A stretch of 64,000 bases of DNA. Source: Plasmodium relictum. Its lineage: Eukaryota > Apicomplexa > Aconoidasida > Haemosporida > Plasmodiidae. Position numbers and translations under genes: made by a program. Under the pieces are notes generated by a model that searched no databases, was not told the DNA's origin, and was given only the letters and a program-made list of their open reading frames with translations. Shown here piece by piece: positions 51,623 to 64,000 of the stretch. The stretch covers positions 124,001 to 188,000 of the forward strand of contig NC_041680.1 in NCBI RefSeq assembly GCF_900005765.1. The letters are read 5' to 3'. Every line of letters begins with the position of its first letter. Within the stretch, counting starts at the first letter, position 1.

Positions 51623-53968
51623 TTATTTTTTTTTTTTATTATTATCATCTGTATTGGGGATTTTTATAAAGTTTTTGTTTTCTTCTAAAACTTCATTAGA
51701 ATTATTAGGATACGTGAAATTTTTTTTATTATCTTCATTCTTTATTGCATAATCAAATTTATTTTTTTTGTCAAAAATTATTCCATTTGGTTGATTATTT
51801 ATAAAATTATTTTCTACATTTATTTCATTTTCTAATGGATGACTTAAGTTTTCTATGGGATAATTTAAATTATAATCATATAAAAAATCAGAATAATTAT
51901 TGAATTGATGATTATATAAATTTAAAGGATAAAACAAATACGGATTCTGAATATTTTGATTACTATATAAATAATACAAATTCGTATCTATACTGTTTTT
52001 ATAAATATTATAATTTCCTATAAAATGAAAAATTTTGATAATAGAAGAATTTTTTAAAAATATTAATAATGAAAAGAAAAAATAAATTAATACGCACCTA
52101 TATAATTTGGTGGACTTATGCTACCGTAATTTTTAATTTTAAATGTATCTTTTTTAGAAGGATATTCGGATGCTTTATTCTTACTGTAAATTTTTTTTCC
52201 TTTTTCACTTTTATCTTTTAAATAACTCTTTCTGTTATAACATACATGCTAAAAATAATAGTAAAAATATTAAAGAATTTATATTTTATTATGTGAGTAT
52301 AAATTTTTTTTTTTTAATCGTACAGATAATATCTTTATAATTATAGATGTGTTTGAAGGCAAATCTAATAATTCGCTTAGTCTCTTCCTAACAATTAATA
52401 TTAAAAAAAAAGTTTTAAAAGATGTTTTCATATATATATATATATATGTAATTATTTCATTAATAATTTTGTATATTACGTTAAAATATTTTTTAAATAA
52501 TGAGAATAATTTTTCATCCATATTTTAAAAAAAATTTCACTTTCTCTTATACATAATTGTATACCAGATAAATCAACCAAATTGAACTCTTCTCCAATTG
52601 TTAAAAGAACCTAAGAAAAAAATTTATTAAAATAGAAATTAAAAATTATAATTTTTCATGCAATTTGTTATTTCTTGAAATTTTATATTCAATATTTATA
52701 ATTAATATTTAAAGGAAAAAAAAAAAAATTACCATTTTTTCCCATATTAAATCAGCAATATTATTTCTAAAATAATTTACATTTTTTATAATACAAATAA
52801 ATCCATTTGGGTATTCCTATATTAAAAATTAAAACAATATAGTAAATATTTTATTTTATTATTATTATTATTATTAATTTATACTTCGTAGAGTGGCCTA
52901 AAGTTTTGTTTAAAGAGATAAATATTATAATATTCTTTTATTGAAGATGGAGATTTCATATATTTATAATTCCTGTTGAAAAAAGGAAAAAAAAAAAATA
53001 TATATATATATATTATTAATTTTTTTTTTTTTCCGTATTTTCACTTTTTTATTTGTTAATTACTTGTAAAATCTTTCTATTGTATTAAATGTTTCTAATG
53101 ATATTAAACTATTAATATACTGTTCATAGTATTTTCTATTTTCTCTATCAAATAAAAAAGCCCAGGAATTCTGTAGATAATTTTCATTCTAAAATGAACA
53201 GAAAAAATAAGGAAATAAATTAATGATTACAATTAGTATTAATAAATATAAAATATAAATTTTGGTAATATAAAAGTATTAGGAGTGCTTTATATAAAAA
53301 TGTCTATTTTTTAAAAATATTTTTATTTTTACTTTATTATTGCTTTCTTCTGCTTCCTTTTTTGAATTTGTTTTACTTTTTTGATCTAAATGGTTTTTAT
53401 TTATACTATTTTCATTGCCATTTATATCATTTGATTTATTATCATTCATATTATTAGTACGTATGCCATTTTCATTCAAATGGGTTTCATTTAAATTTTT
53501 CTTATATGTATTATGATTTTCTGTTGTGAGTTCATTATTATTTTCTTTATTGTTTATTTCATTTTTTTTTTCTAAAAAGTTCTTTTTAGGATTATCTTTT
53601 TGATAATCTTTGTTTATTTCCTTTTTTTTCTTTGCTTCTTTTCCATTATATGTGTTTATCTTTCCCATATTCTTGTTCTTTTCTTCTTTCAATTCATCAT
53701 TCTTCTTTTTTGCTTCGTTTTTATTTTTCATTATTTTTATTTCATTTGAATCATACTTCATATTTCCACTGTTGTTTTTATAGTCATTTTTATTATTCTC
53801 TTTTAGAGAATTTTTATTTTTAAAATTTGTTTTATTGCTTGATTTGTTATTTTTAAAATATTCATTTTTATTTTTCTTATCTTCATCATTTATACATGAA
53901 TCACCGTTTTTTTGGGTTTTCCCTATTTCAGCAAAATCATTATTAATACATTCTACGTTTTCCTTCAT
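51623..53968 (-). CDS. eIF4E-family cap-binding protein, divergent 4EHP-like, 8 exons, 557 aa
   Basis: Exons: 53968-53333, 53188-53064, 52972-52885, 52816-52733, 52610-52480, 52387-52324, 52248-52098, 52017-51623; all phases agree. Residues 1-212 are Lys/Asn/Glu low-complexity. The eIF4E fold then follows: LQNSWAFLFDR (Trp221 = human W46), YYEQYINSLISLETFNTIER, YLFKQNFRPLYEEYPNGF, and VLLTIGEEFNLVDLSGIQL then IRESEIFFKIWMKN. The three aromatic positions usually Trp are changed: W56 aligns with Tyr233, as in 4EHP (class II), W73 with Tyr253, and W102 of the P-x-W-E motif with Tyr282 (P-L-Y-E). The ~200 residues after the fold are Asn/Tyr-rich. Likely a translational repressor or stage-specific cap-binding protein rather than the main initiation factor; cap affinity is uncertain. 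Confidence 0.9.
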
Positions 53969-54713
53969 TTCTTTTTTTTTTTTTTTTTTTTTATTTAAAT
54001 ATAAAATACAATAACAAAATAAATAATAAAACTTGGATTATTTAAATCTAACTTAATTTTAACAAAATACATAAAATTTTTATTCCTTTTTTTTTTTTTT
54101 TCTTACATAGAATTAATAAAATTAAACAACGTTATAAAAAAATTAAAAAACATGGCTTTAAAATAACTAAAAGGAAATTATATTTTTTTTATATAATATT
54201 TTAAATATATTAAAAGAATATGCATACATATATATATGTGAAAATGTAGAATTTCAAATGCATAAAGATATATATATATATATATGATTCTTAATACATA
54301 TATAATATTTTAAAATGTGAACTTTATTTTAACATATATATATAAATAATATGGGGATTAAAAAATTTTTTTTTAAAGTTCAAAAACAAAATATAATAAA
54401 AAAATAAAAAGTTATTTTTATTTTTTTGTAAATTAAAAAAAAGTATTAAAAAGGTTTACGTATATTTATAGAAGTATGCATATATGAAAAAAAATAAAAA
54501 AAAAAAACAGTAAAATTTTATATGCACAAATTCTTTTATTTGAATTTTTTTAAAATAATATGTAGATAAAAAATAAGATGTGAATAGTTTCATGCATTTA
54601 AGAAAAAAAAAAAAAAAAGTTTATATATGGGGATAAAGTACATTTTTAAAAAATAATGTAAATAAATTTTGATAGAATTACTATATTTAAAAAAACAAGG
54701 AAAAAAATTATTT

Positions 54714-54744
<31 letters not shown>

Positions 54745-54765
54745 TTTTTTTTTTTTAAATTCAAA
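53969..54765. promoter_or_regulatory. Divergent promoter region
   Basis: About 0.8 kb between the eIF4E-like gene (-) and a small plus-strand gene. A/T runs and several short ATATAT stretches. No named element seen. Confidence 0.4.
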
Positions 54766-55116
54766 ATGATTTTAAAAAGAAACAAAACACTAAATGATTT
54801 TCCATATCACTTATGTTGGTTTGGCATGAGACCAAATTTAAAATTTTTGATTGATACTAATTTTAAGTTTAGTTGCCTAGAGGAATTTTATCTATTTAGA
54901 TTTTCAAATATTACTAGTTTTAATTTATTAAATTTAAATCATTCAAATAATAATTTTGTAAATGTATGGTTCGATAATTTAGACAATTTAATTAAATGTT
55001 TTAAGATTAAATATTCATCAAATAAATCAAAAATATATTTATATGAAAAATATTTTAATAAAAAATATCCTATTAATGATATATTTCATTATAAAAAACC
55101 TGAGAAGTTTTATTGA
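54766..55116 (+). CDS. Unrecognised small protein, single exon, 116 aa
   Basis: I do not recognise it. It has a balanced composition for this genome, with Trp, Cys, His and Pro (PYHLCWFGMRPNLKFLID, then NVWFDNLDNLIKCF), which argues for a real folded product rather than chance. The end is basic (HYKKPEKFY). No signal peptide, membrane helix or Cys motif. The start ATG follows a T-run and the sequence TTCAAAATG. Size and absence of low-complexity insertion resemble small mitochondrial or ribosomal proteins, but that is only a guess. It lies 124 bases before the next gene on the same strand. Confidence 0.7.
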   Translation: MILKRNKTLNDFPYHLCWFGMRPNLKFLIDTNFKFSCLEEFYLFRFSNITSFNLLNLNHSNNNFVNVWFDNLDNLIKCFKIKYSSNKSKIYLYEKYFNKKYPINDIFHYKKPEKFY

Positions 55117-55240
55117 TTAAGGAATATATAAAAGTATCCAATCACTATTTTTTGAATATTTTGAATATTTTGAATATTTTGACTTTTAATAAAAATTTTA
55201 ACTATTTTATAATATTCCATTTTTACTAAAAATATACAAA

Positions 55241-55942
55241 ATGGATGAGAAAATAAGACTAGCGGATATTTATGAGTTAAAACAACTTTTTATAAAAGAG
55301 TATAATGAATATATAAAACTACTTAAGAATATAGAATTATATTATCAAAAATTACAATTAAATTGGTTCAAATTTCACTTATTTTATGAACCTAATAAAA
55401 ATGATGATTTTCCGTATTATAAACAAGAAAAATATAAGAAAAAAAAAAAGAAAAGTATCAGATACTGCGATTATAAAAGTATTGAAGAAGATTTAAAAAT
55501 TATTCGACAAAAAGAAAAACAAAATAATTGCTATTATTTTAAAACTTACAGAAAATCTTTTATTTTATACAGTTTAAAGGGAGTTACTAATTCAGTTGAA
55601 TTATATTTAAATATTAAAATAGAATCAATGAATAAATTAAAAAAAAATGCATTAACTGATATTAATAATTTTTGTAAGGAAGAAAAGAATAAAATTATTT
55701 TCCTAGTAATTTTATGTGAAGTAAAATTAAATAATTTATTAATTAGCCAAAAGCATACAATTGATAATAATTTAAATATAAAAATAATAAAAAATATAAT
55801 TGAATGTTGCAAAAAGATTATTCACGAAATTACAAAAAATTTAATTCCCTTTTTTTTATTGTTTAACATATTTTCCTCTCCTAATTATTTTAATTATCAA
55901 TTTAATTATTTCTTTAATTTTATTGAAAGTATCGAAAAGTAA
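55241..55942 (+). CDS. Unrecognised helical protein, single exon, 233 aa
   Basis: Not recognised. Mostly predicted helix: IRLADIYELKQLFIKEYNEY at the start, then a Lys-rich patch near residue 66. A conserved-looking middle follows (YRKSFILYSLKGVTNSVELY) and long amphipathic helices to the end. The C-terminal ~40 residues are hydrophobic and aromatic (LIPFFLLFNIFSSPNYF), possibly one membrane-associated segment. No signal peptide. The ATG begins MDEKIRLADI after an A/T leader. A real gene is likely because complexity is sustained over the full length. Confidence 0.75.
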   Translation: MDEKIRLADIYELKQLFIKEYNEYIKLLKNIELYYQKLQLNWFKFHLFYEPNKNDDFPYYKQEKYKKKKKKSIRYCDYKSIEEDLKIIRQKEKQNNCYYFKTYRKSFILYSLKGVTNSVELYLNIKIESMNKLKKNALTDINNFCKEEKNKIIFLVILCEVKLNNLLISQKHTIDNNLNIKIIKNIIECCKKIIHEITKNLIPFFLLFNIFSSPNYFNYQFNYFFNFIESIEK

Positions 55943-56492
55943 AATATAATAATAAAAAATAAGGATAAGTTGTAATGAATTATATTTTTACTTGTTTTTG
56001 ATAAATACATATGATATTCTTTTTCACTCAAAATCTTATTTAAAGATATTGTAATAAATACTTGATTTTTGTGTACATAATTTTTTTTTTATGATAATAA
56101 TTGTAATTTATTATTTCGGCATGCTTTTGTTTCTATTTATTTTATTTTTATAAAATTTTAGATCATATTTTACATTTCTTTTTTTTATCTTTGCTAATTT
56201 TGAGTTACATTTTTCTATTTTATTATATATTACTTTTTTTTTATATTATTTCTGAAGTATTTTTTTTCTATTATATTTTTTATAATTTTTTCGTATTTTT
56301 TAACTTTTCTTAACTTTTCTTTTTCTTTTTTCCTTTTTTTTTTAATGAAAATTTAAGTTTTTTCATTAGGAGTAAATATTCAAATGAAATATAAGAATAT
56401 ATGAATAATTAAATAAAAAAATTGAGATTATTTTATTATTTATAGATATGTAATTTAGAGAAAGAAGAAAGAAAAAAGAGAAAAAAATATAT
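55943..56492. other. Intergenic region before the UMP/CMP kinase
   Basis: About 0.55 kb, T-rich with a C/T stretch near 56290-56345. Promoter of the kinase gene. No exon seen. Confidence 0.4.
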
Positions 56493-57956
<1,464 letters not shown>

Positions 57957-58807
57957 TTTAAGAAAAGATATTTATAATAAGATATTATATATGCAATACT
58001 TTTTCACTTTGTGTATTTTATTTGTTCATAATTTATGTAATTTTATATAGTATATATTGGTAATATAATTTATAATAATCCCAATATCTTCATATTTTCT
58101 TAATTTAAAAACTTGCTAAAAGATATAAAATTTAGATGTATATATATTTACACTTACAAACTTTTTTGTTATTTTTTCCTTCTTTTTTTAAATAAATTTC
58201 AATTTTTAATTTTTAAATTTGATAAGATATTTGTAGCTTTAAAAAAAAAAAAAAAAAGACCATATGTTATTATATAAAAAAGAAAAAATATTTATCATTT
58301 AATGAAAAAAAGAATAAAAATAAGAGTAAAATTATATTATGAGAAAATTTCTGTGAGAAAATTAAAATCATTATAAAAACAATATTTTTTTAAAATTTTT
58401 ATGAAAAAATATATAAAGTATTAAAAAATAACCTATTTATGTTTTATAATTTAAGTATTATTTAGCTTTTTTTTTTTTTTTTATTATGCTAAAGAGAATT
58501 ACATGAAAGTTATTTATTAAATATTATGAATAATGTTAATAAAAAAAAAAAAATTAAAATAGAAAACAAAACAAGATACGAAAATCATATATATATATAT
58601 TTCTTAATGTTTTATATATATAAAGGGAAATATATTTACTACGAAATGGCATTATTTTATAAATTTCTCTAAAAAAGAAATTCTTTTTAAAAATAAAAAA
58701 ATTTCAATAATAAATATTACATAAAAAAAAAAAAAAAAAGTAGAAATATAATATTATTTCACATTTTATATTTATTTTTTCATAATGTTTTTATTTTTAA
58801 TTCTTTT
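57957..58807. other. Convergent 3' intergenic region
   Basis: About 0.85 kb between two converging stop codons; A/T homopolymers and nothing coding. Confidence 0.4.
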
Positions 58808-60451
58808 TTAATTTTTTTGATTTATAATATATGACTGTTCATAAAATTTTTGTCCTGCTTTGTTTGTTTCTCTCCAGTGATACAAAAAATTTTTAAAAAG
58901 TTCCGTTCTTTGATCATGATCTAAGTTTAAATAATTATTAAGTTGTTCATTTATTTCTTCATCTGAATTAATAATAAAAGGATTACTTTCTTTTTCTAAT
59001 ATTTCCTTTTCTTTAAAAATGTTATTTTTATTTTTTAGTCCATTTTCTAATTCATCAATTTTACAATGAAGTAATGTTTTATCACTTAATAAAACGTTTT
59101 TTTCATTTTCAATTTTGGAATTTTCTAATCTTAAGCTATCAATTTGATTTAACAAAGAAATTTTTTCATTATTTAAGTTTTCTATTTGTTTTCTTAAATC
59201 ATTAATTTCTTTAGTAAGAGCAAATTCATTTTGAGCTATTTTTCTTAGTTGCTGATTTTCATTAACAATTTTATTCATTTCCATCTCCAGGTTATTATTT
59301 AGATCAATTAAAGTTTGAACATTTTTATTTAAATTTGTTATTGTTCCTTCAGAGCTGTTTTTAACTTGATCAAACTTTTGGTTATAATTAATTATAATAT
59401 TCCTTAATTCTTCTATTTTTATATGACTATTCTTTTCTCTTTTCAGTGTTTCTTTTAATAAATCTGAAACTTTATTATAACTAATTCTTATTTTATTAAT
59501 TTCTTCAGTACTTTTTTTTCTACTTCTTTTTAAGCATTCACAGTAGCTCAGTAATTCTTGAAATAAATAAACTATATCTTTTTTTTTTTCGGAAGAATAT
59601 TGAGAAATGTTTAAATATTCTAATTTATTTTCATTATTTATATGGTTATTTCCATTATTTGGTAAAAAATTTATGTTGTTTAAGTTTGATGTGTTTACAC
59701 TTTGTGTTTTAAAAGTTAAACTACTATTTATATTGAAAGTTTTATCATTTATACAAAAATTATTATTATTACTACTATTATTTATGTTATAATTAAAATT
59801 ATTATTATTATTATTCATGTTAATATTATTATTGCTTGTTTTATAAGTATTATTAATATTAGAAGTGTTATTGATATTTGATAATACATCTTTATTTTTT
59901 ATAGTTGTGTTATTAAATATATCATTTTTTTTCTGATCATTATTATTATACCATTTATAGTTATTTAATAAATGGTTATTTAAATTATTATTTAAAATGT
60001 TCTCATCAATTACATTTTGTAATATTTTGTTTTCAATTTCTTTTTTCTCATTGCTTGAATTTACCAAATTTTTTTTGGGAGTAAAAAATACTGCGTGCCC
60101 AATAAGAATATTTTTTTTTTTATTATCGCTATTATATATATTCATATTTTCATTATTTAAATCATTTAAATTATTTTTTATTTGACATATATTTTCTGAT
60201 TTATCAAAAATTTTTTTTAAATTATCTTCTATTGAATCACCGTTAATTTTTTTTTTTTTTTTCAAATTTGTGTAAAAATCATCTGAAATACTTTTTCTAA
60301 TATTTTCTTCATTTTTTGAACTATTTTTTTTTAAAAAAATTGTATTATCGGTTGCTTCGTTTTTTTTAATATTATTATCTTCGCCTTTTTTTTTCTCATA
60401 ATTATTTTCTTTTGCCACTTCACTTTTTTTCTCTAATGTATACGATTTCAT
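58808..60451 (-). CDS. Coiled-coil protein with Asn-rich N-terminal half, single exon, 547 aa
   Basis: Family not recognised. Residues 1-270 are Lys/Asn-rich low complexity with Asn runs. From ~280 a long helical part begins (DIVYLFQELLSYCECLKRS) and continues as heptad coiled coil to ~475 (LNNNLEMEMNKIVNENQQL, EINDLRKQIENLNNEKISLL). A shorter ordered C-terminal end follows (YLNLDHDQRTELFKNFLYHW). No signal peptide or membrane helix. A structural or scaffold role, for example in cytoskeleton or trafficking, is possible; the sequence does not decide. A single exon fully explains it. It is divergent to the CTF18 gene. Confidence 0.85.
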   Translation of the reverse strand: MKSYTLEKKSEVAKENNYEKKKGEDNNIKKNEATDNTIFLKKNSSKNEENIRKSISDDFYTNLKKKKKINGDSIEDNLKKIFDKSENICQIKNNLNDLNNENMNIYNSDNKKKNILIGHAVFFTPKKNLVNSSNEKKEIENKILQNVIDENILNNNLNNHLLNNYKWYNNNDQKKNDIFNNTTIKNKDVLSNINNTSNINNTYKTSNNNINMNNNNNNFNYNINNSSNNNNFCINDKTFNINSSLTFKTQSVNTSNLNNINFLPNNGNNHINNENKLEYLNISQYSSEKKKDIVYLFQELLSYCECLKRSRKKSTEEINKIRISYNKVSDLLKETLKREKNSHIKIEELRNIIINYNQKFDQVKNSSEGTITNLNKNVQTLIDLNNNLEMEMNKIVNENQQLRKIAQNEFALTKEINDLRKQIENLNNEKISLLNQIDSLRLENSKIENEKNVLLSDKTLLHCKIDELENGLKNKNNIFKEKEILEKESNPFIINSDEEINEQLNNYLNLDHDQRTELFKNFLYHWRETNKAGQKFYEQSYIINQKN

Positions 60452-61943
60452 TCTCTTAAAAAATTAAAAAATTGCAAATGAACTCTTTAATTAAAATCAT
60501 ACACATTGAACTTTTTTATTTTTTGATTACTTTATTTTTATTATATATATAATGTTATTATCAAAACATTAACACATTTCAGTTATATATATCTTTTGAA
60601 AAATATGCAAAAATAAAATTATAAAAAAAAAAAAAAGAATGGAATTATTTTAAAGATTATATTTCAATCATTTTTTAATTACTTTTTATTTGTTTGTGTA
60701 AATAGATAAAATACATTTTAATAGTATGCTTTTTTTTTCATTTCATTTAATATGAACATTCAAATTTTAATCAGATGAATTATGTTTCAGATTTAGTATA
60801 CTAAATTTTATTATTTTTTTTTTTTGTCTGAATTCTTTTTTTAAAATTATTTTTTCTACAAAAATTTTTCTGGAGAATATTTCATTATTATTATTTCTTT
60901 TTTCACAACTAATAACATAATAAAGATTTTTTACATTAGAAAATGAAAAAATGCTTAATGAACTAAAATTTTAAAATGTAATATATAATATTGATTAAAA
61001 AAAAAAAAAAAAGAAATATACAAGTTCAAAACTTTATTTAAAAACATTTGGGATATATATATATATATATATTATGACTATATATATTTTATCAACTATT
61101 TTTAAATAAATACTTTTTTTTTGTATGCAATATGAATAAATAAAATGTAATTATTCATATACTTAGTGAAGTTTCAACAAATGAATCAATAACAACAATT
61201 TATAGGAATATATTTGAAATGTCATAAAATGCACTTGCATTTGATAGAAAATTTTAAATATATAATTTAAAGAGCTAAGAAAAAAAAAAACTTATTTCCA
61301 TTATGTATATATATATATATTTTTATATCATTTTATTTGATTGTATGAAAAAAAATAATGATTTTATATATATATACATTGTTTCTGTCCTGAAAAGTTT
61401 TATATATATATTATTTTACTATTAGTAAAATTATTTTTTTTTTTTGTTTGCACATTTAAAATCAAAGGTATATATTTTTTATGATTTTATATATTACTTT
61501 AAAAATAGCTCTTATAAAAGACAAAAATAAAAAAAGGGAATTTATGATAAATATTTTATAAATTATTTTTTTTCTATATTTGGAATAATATTTGAAAAAA
61601 AGAAAAACAAGTTAAAATAGAAATTAAAATAAATAATAAAGATAAAAAAAAAAAAAAATAATGGTATAAATTATAAAAAAAGTATTTAAAGAATATTTTT
61701 CATATGTTTTCTATATATTTTCTAATTTATTAAAAAAAAGGGACGGATATATATATTTTTTATTAAAGTTATTTAACAATAAATATATAATTATTTTTTT
61801 ATTTTTATTTTCTAAGAACCTTTATAATTATTTCAAATACTAAAAATTATTTATATATTTGTATATTTGGTAAATTATTATTACATTTTTTATATTATCT
61901 ATTTATATCTTCAATTTTTTTTCTCTTTTTTTTTTCTGTAAAA
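60452..61943. promoter_or_regulatory. Divergent promoter between the coiled-coil gene and CTF18
   Basis: About 1.5 kb between head-to-head starts, with several short (AT)n runs near 61051-61090 and 61300-61430. No exon or named element seen. Confidence 0.4.
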
Positions 61944-64000
61944 ATGAATGATGACATAAGAAGTTATTTAGATGATTTGAATGGAATAGATAATATATTG
62001 AATGAAGAAATAGAAAAAGAAAAAAAATTAAAGGAAAAAAGAAAATTTGACATTTATGATGAATATGAATTACTGTTAAATAAAAAAAAAAAAAAAAATA
62101 TAAATTTAGATAAAAGTAACAATAATACAACTATTAATGGAGATAAAGTAGCACCAAATTCTTTTAATAATATTATCGACAATAGAACATTTCATAACAA
62201 TTATATTTTTAATGACTATGAATTTTTAAAAGAATATGTTTACAAAAATAATTTAGTAAGTGATGATATATTTTTTAAAAAAGAAGAAATAAATATAAAA
62301 GAAATAAAAGAAAAAAAAAAGTTGTTAGATAGCAGTGAGGATATAAATGATTTCATCAAAATTTACGATTCTAATAATTTATATCCACCTATGTATGTGA
62401 AAAAAGAAAATGAAAAAGAAAGAGAGGAAGAAAAGAGAAAAGAAAATTTAGAAAATGAACATGGAGTAAATTGTAAAAATTTTTTAAAAAAAAATAAAAA
62501 AGAGTTCAGAAATTTGATGGAAAAATTATTATTAGAAATTAAAGAGGAAGATAAAATAATAAATGAAAAAAAAAAAATAGAAAAAATTAAAAAGGAATCA
62601 ATCGAATCTGAAAAAAAAAAGGAATTAAAAATAAATTTCGATGAATCAGAAAATATAAATCTATCTATGAAACATGATACTATTGCATATGACTTGAATA
62701 TAAAAAAAGAAAATATAACAAATAAAAATAAGATAAATTTTGTAGAAAAATATAGGGCCAAATATTTTTCTGAATTATTAACGGATGAATCTATTAATAG
62801 AGAAGTTTTATTATGGTTAAAGCAATGGACTGATAGAATAAAAAAAGAAAAAAAAATACACCAAAATCAAAATAATGAAGAAAAAGTAGAATATGAAAAT
62901 AATGATTTCCAAAGAATATTATTATTAGGTGGATCATCAGGAAAAGGAAAAACAACATTAGCATATGTTATTGCAAATCATTTTAAGTTTAACGTTATAG
63001 AAATAAATGGAAGTGATGATAGAAATAAAGAGACATTAATCCCATTTATTGAATCAGTAGTATGTATAAATTCTATTGGTACAAAGCCTAATTTATGTAT
63101 TATAGATGAAATTGATGGATTATCTAGTACATATCAAAATATTGAAGGTATAATGAAATTTCTTAATAAAAAAGATAAAAAAAATAGAAGTATTATTAAA
63201 AGACCAATTATATGTATATGTAATGACATATATCATAAAAGTTTGAAAGAATTAAGAAAAATTTGTAAGGTGGTTATTGTAGAGAATGTAAATATAGAAA
63301 TGTTAAAAACTAGAATAAATTATATTTGTGATAAGGAAAATATAAAAATAAGCAATGAAACTATTAATAAATTAATAGAAATATATAAGAGTGATGTTAG
63401 AGCTATTTTAAATACTATATATTTTCTAAGTATAGGTGCACAAAACCCTACTAACTATTTAAACTATTCAACAAATGATGATAAGAATGAAAACGGAGAT
63501 AAATTATTTAACAATAATATGAATTCAACAAATAAATGGAGTAAGCTAGAGCATGAAGATATAAGTAAACAAGATAGTAGTAATAAAAAAAAAAAAAAAA
63601 GTGAGAATGAAATAATCATAAATTTAGATTTATTAAATTCCTATTTATTTTATAAAGATGCAAACAATAATTATATTGAATTATTAAATATGATTTATGT
63701 AAAAAATAAAAATAAAAAAATAATAAGCAAATTATTAAAAGAGTGCCATAGTTTTTTTTATATTAATTTAGCAAATGAGTATAATTATTTACAAACTTAT
63801 TATTATATATATGATAATTTATTAAATATTCCTTTTAATGATTTTGAATTTTGTAAGTTAAGTTATTGTTTAGATTTCTTATCTTTTTGTGATAACATAG
63901 AGTATAAGCAGAAACAAGCATTAAATTATTCTTTACAAAAAACTCTTTATTATGTCGTATATTTATTTATAATAACTATACATTTAAATACGAATTCTCA
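61944..64000 (+). CDS. CTF18: CTF18-type alternative clamp loader (RFC1-like) subunit, 5' part
   Basis: Large subunit of the Ctf18-RFC complex, which loads or unloads PCNA and supports sister-chromatid cohesion and the replication checkpoint. The frame is open from the ATG at 61944 to the window end (685 residues), so the gene is truncated here. Residues 1-260 are a Lys/Glu-rich N-terminal region. FVEKYRAKYFSELLTDESIN then NREVLLWLKQW (from about 266) matches the Ctf18 motif before the ATPase and differs from RFC1. Walker A is GGSSGKGKTT (329-338), Walker B CIIDEIDGL (385-393), followed by RPIICICND and a sensor-like region. A ~60-residue Asn/Lys insertion lies near residue 510. No BRCT domain is seen in the visible part. 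Confidence 0.88.
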   Translation, partial: MNDDIRSYLDDLNGIDNILNEEIEKEKKLKEKRKFDIYDEYELLLNKKKKKNINLDKSNNNTTINGDKVAPNSFNNIIDNRTFHNNYIFNDYEFLKEYVYKNNLVSDDIFFKKEEINIKEIKEKKKLLDSSEDINDFIKIYDSNNLYPPMYVKKENEKEREEEKRKENLENEHGVNCKNFLKKNKKEFRNLMEKLLLEIKEEDKIINEKKKIEKIKKESIESEKKKELKINFDESENINLSMKHDTIAYDLNIKKENITNKNKINFVEKYRAKYFSELLTDESINREVLLWLKQWTDRIKKEKKIHQNQNNEEKVEYENNDFQRILLLGGSSGKGKTTLAYVIANHFKFNVIEINGSDDRNKETLIPFIESVVCINSIGTKPNLCIIDEIDGLSSTYQNIEGIMKFLNKKDKKNRSIIKRPIICICNDIYHKSLKELRKICKVVIVENVNIEMLKTRINYICDKENIKISNETINKLIEIYKSDVRAILNTIYFLSIGAQNPTNYLNYSTNDDKNENGDKLFNNNMNSTNKWSKLEHEDISKQDSSNKKKKKSENEIIINLDLLNSYLFYKDANNNYIELLNMIYVKNKNKKIISKLLKECHSFFYINLANEYNYLQTYYYIYDNLLNIPFNDFEFCKLSYCLDFLSFCDNIEYKQKQALNYSLQKTLYYVVYLFIITIHLNTNS

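Overview
The window is nuclear DNA of a malaria parasite (genus Plasmodium). It is roughly 80-85% A+T by eye, with long A and T runs, small GT..AG introns, Lys/Asn-rich low-complexity insertions in conserved proteins, and apicomplexan-specific genes (NEK4 kinase, CRMP-type cysteine repeat protein). Decayed Ty3/gypsy-like reverse transcriptase sequence near 44.6-44.9 kb fits the avian malaria parasites (P. gallinaceum/P. relictum group), where such elements are known. The species assignment is inference. Most genes are interrupted, so gene models below were built by joining exons at GT..AG boundaries that keep the reading frame. They are predictions, not transcripts.

Left block (0-35 kb), in order: NEK4 (-) and an ATP synthase subunit a-like mitochondrial protein (+) share a divergent promoter. 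Next come a small coiled-coil hypothetical (-) and an inverted pair of paralogous membrane proteins with degenerate alpha/beta-hydrolase folds (5450-6391 - and 9554-11320 +). They are followed by a rhomboid-like protein that looks catalytically dead, a 1304-residue protein with three 26-residue Trp/Leu repeats and long charged tails (-), prefoldin subunit 3 (-), mitochondrial ribosomal protein uS8 (-), and the 2525-residue CRMP2-type protein (+).

Middle block (35-46 kb): about 11 kb without an intact gene. Its core, about 36.3-38.9 kb, is almost pure A/T with imperfect tandem repeats and is a candidate centromere. To its right lies about 7 kb of more complex, stop-ridden DNA, in which the minus strand carries recognisable remains of a reverse transcriptase.

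Right block (46-64 kb): a small secreted protein (-) with three TAGCTA sites upstream, a TATDN1-type TatD nuclease (+) with a signal/transit-like leader, an 81-residue twin-CX9C protein of the TRIAP1/Mdm35 family (+), a divergent 4EHP-like eIF4E (-), two unrecognised proteins (+), a UMP/CMP kinase (+) with a removable N-terminal leader, a coiled-coil protein (-), and the 5' part of a CTF18 clamp-loader gene (+) that runs off the window.

From memory, left-block genes correspond to P. falciparum chromosome 7 (NEK4 to CRMP2) and right-block genes to chromosome 1 (TatD, UMP-CMP kinase). The window may therefore show a chromosome-arm junction at a centromere. No tRNA, rRNA or CRISPR array was found.
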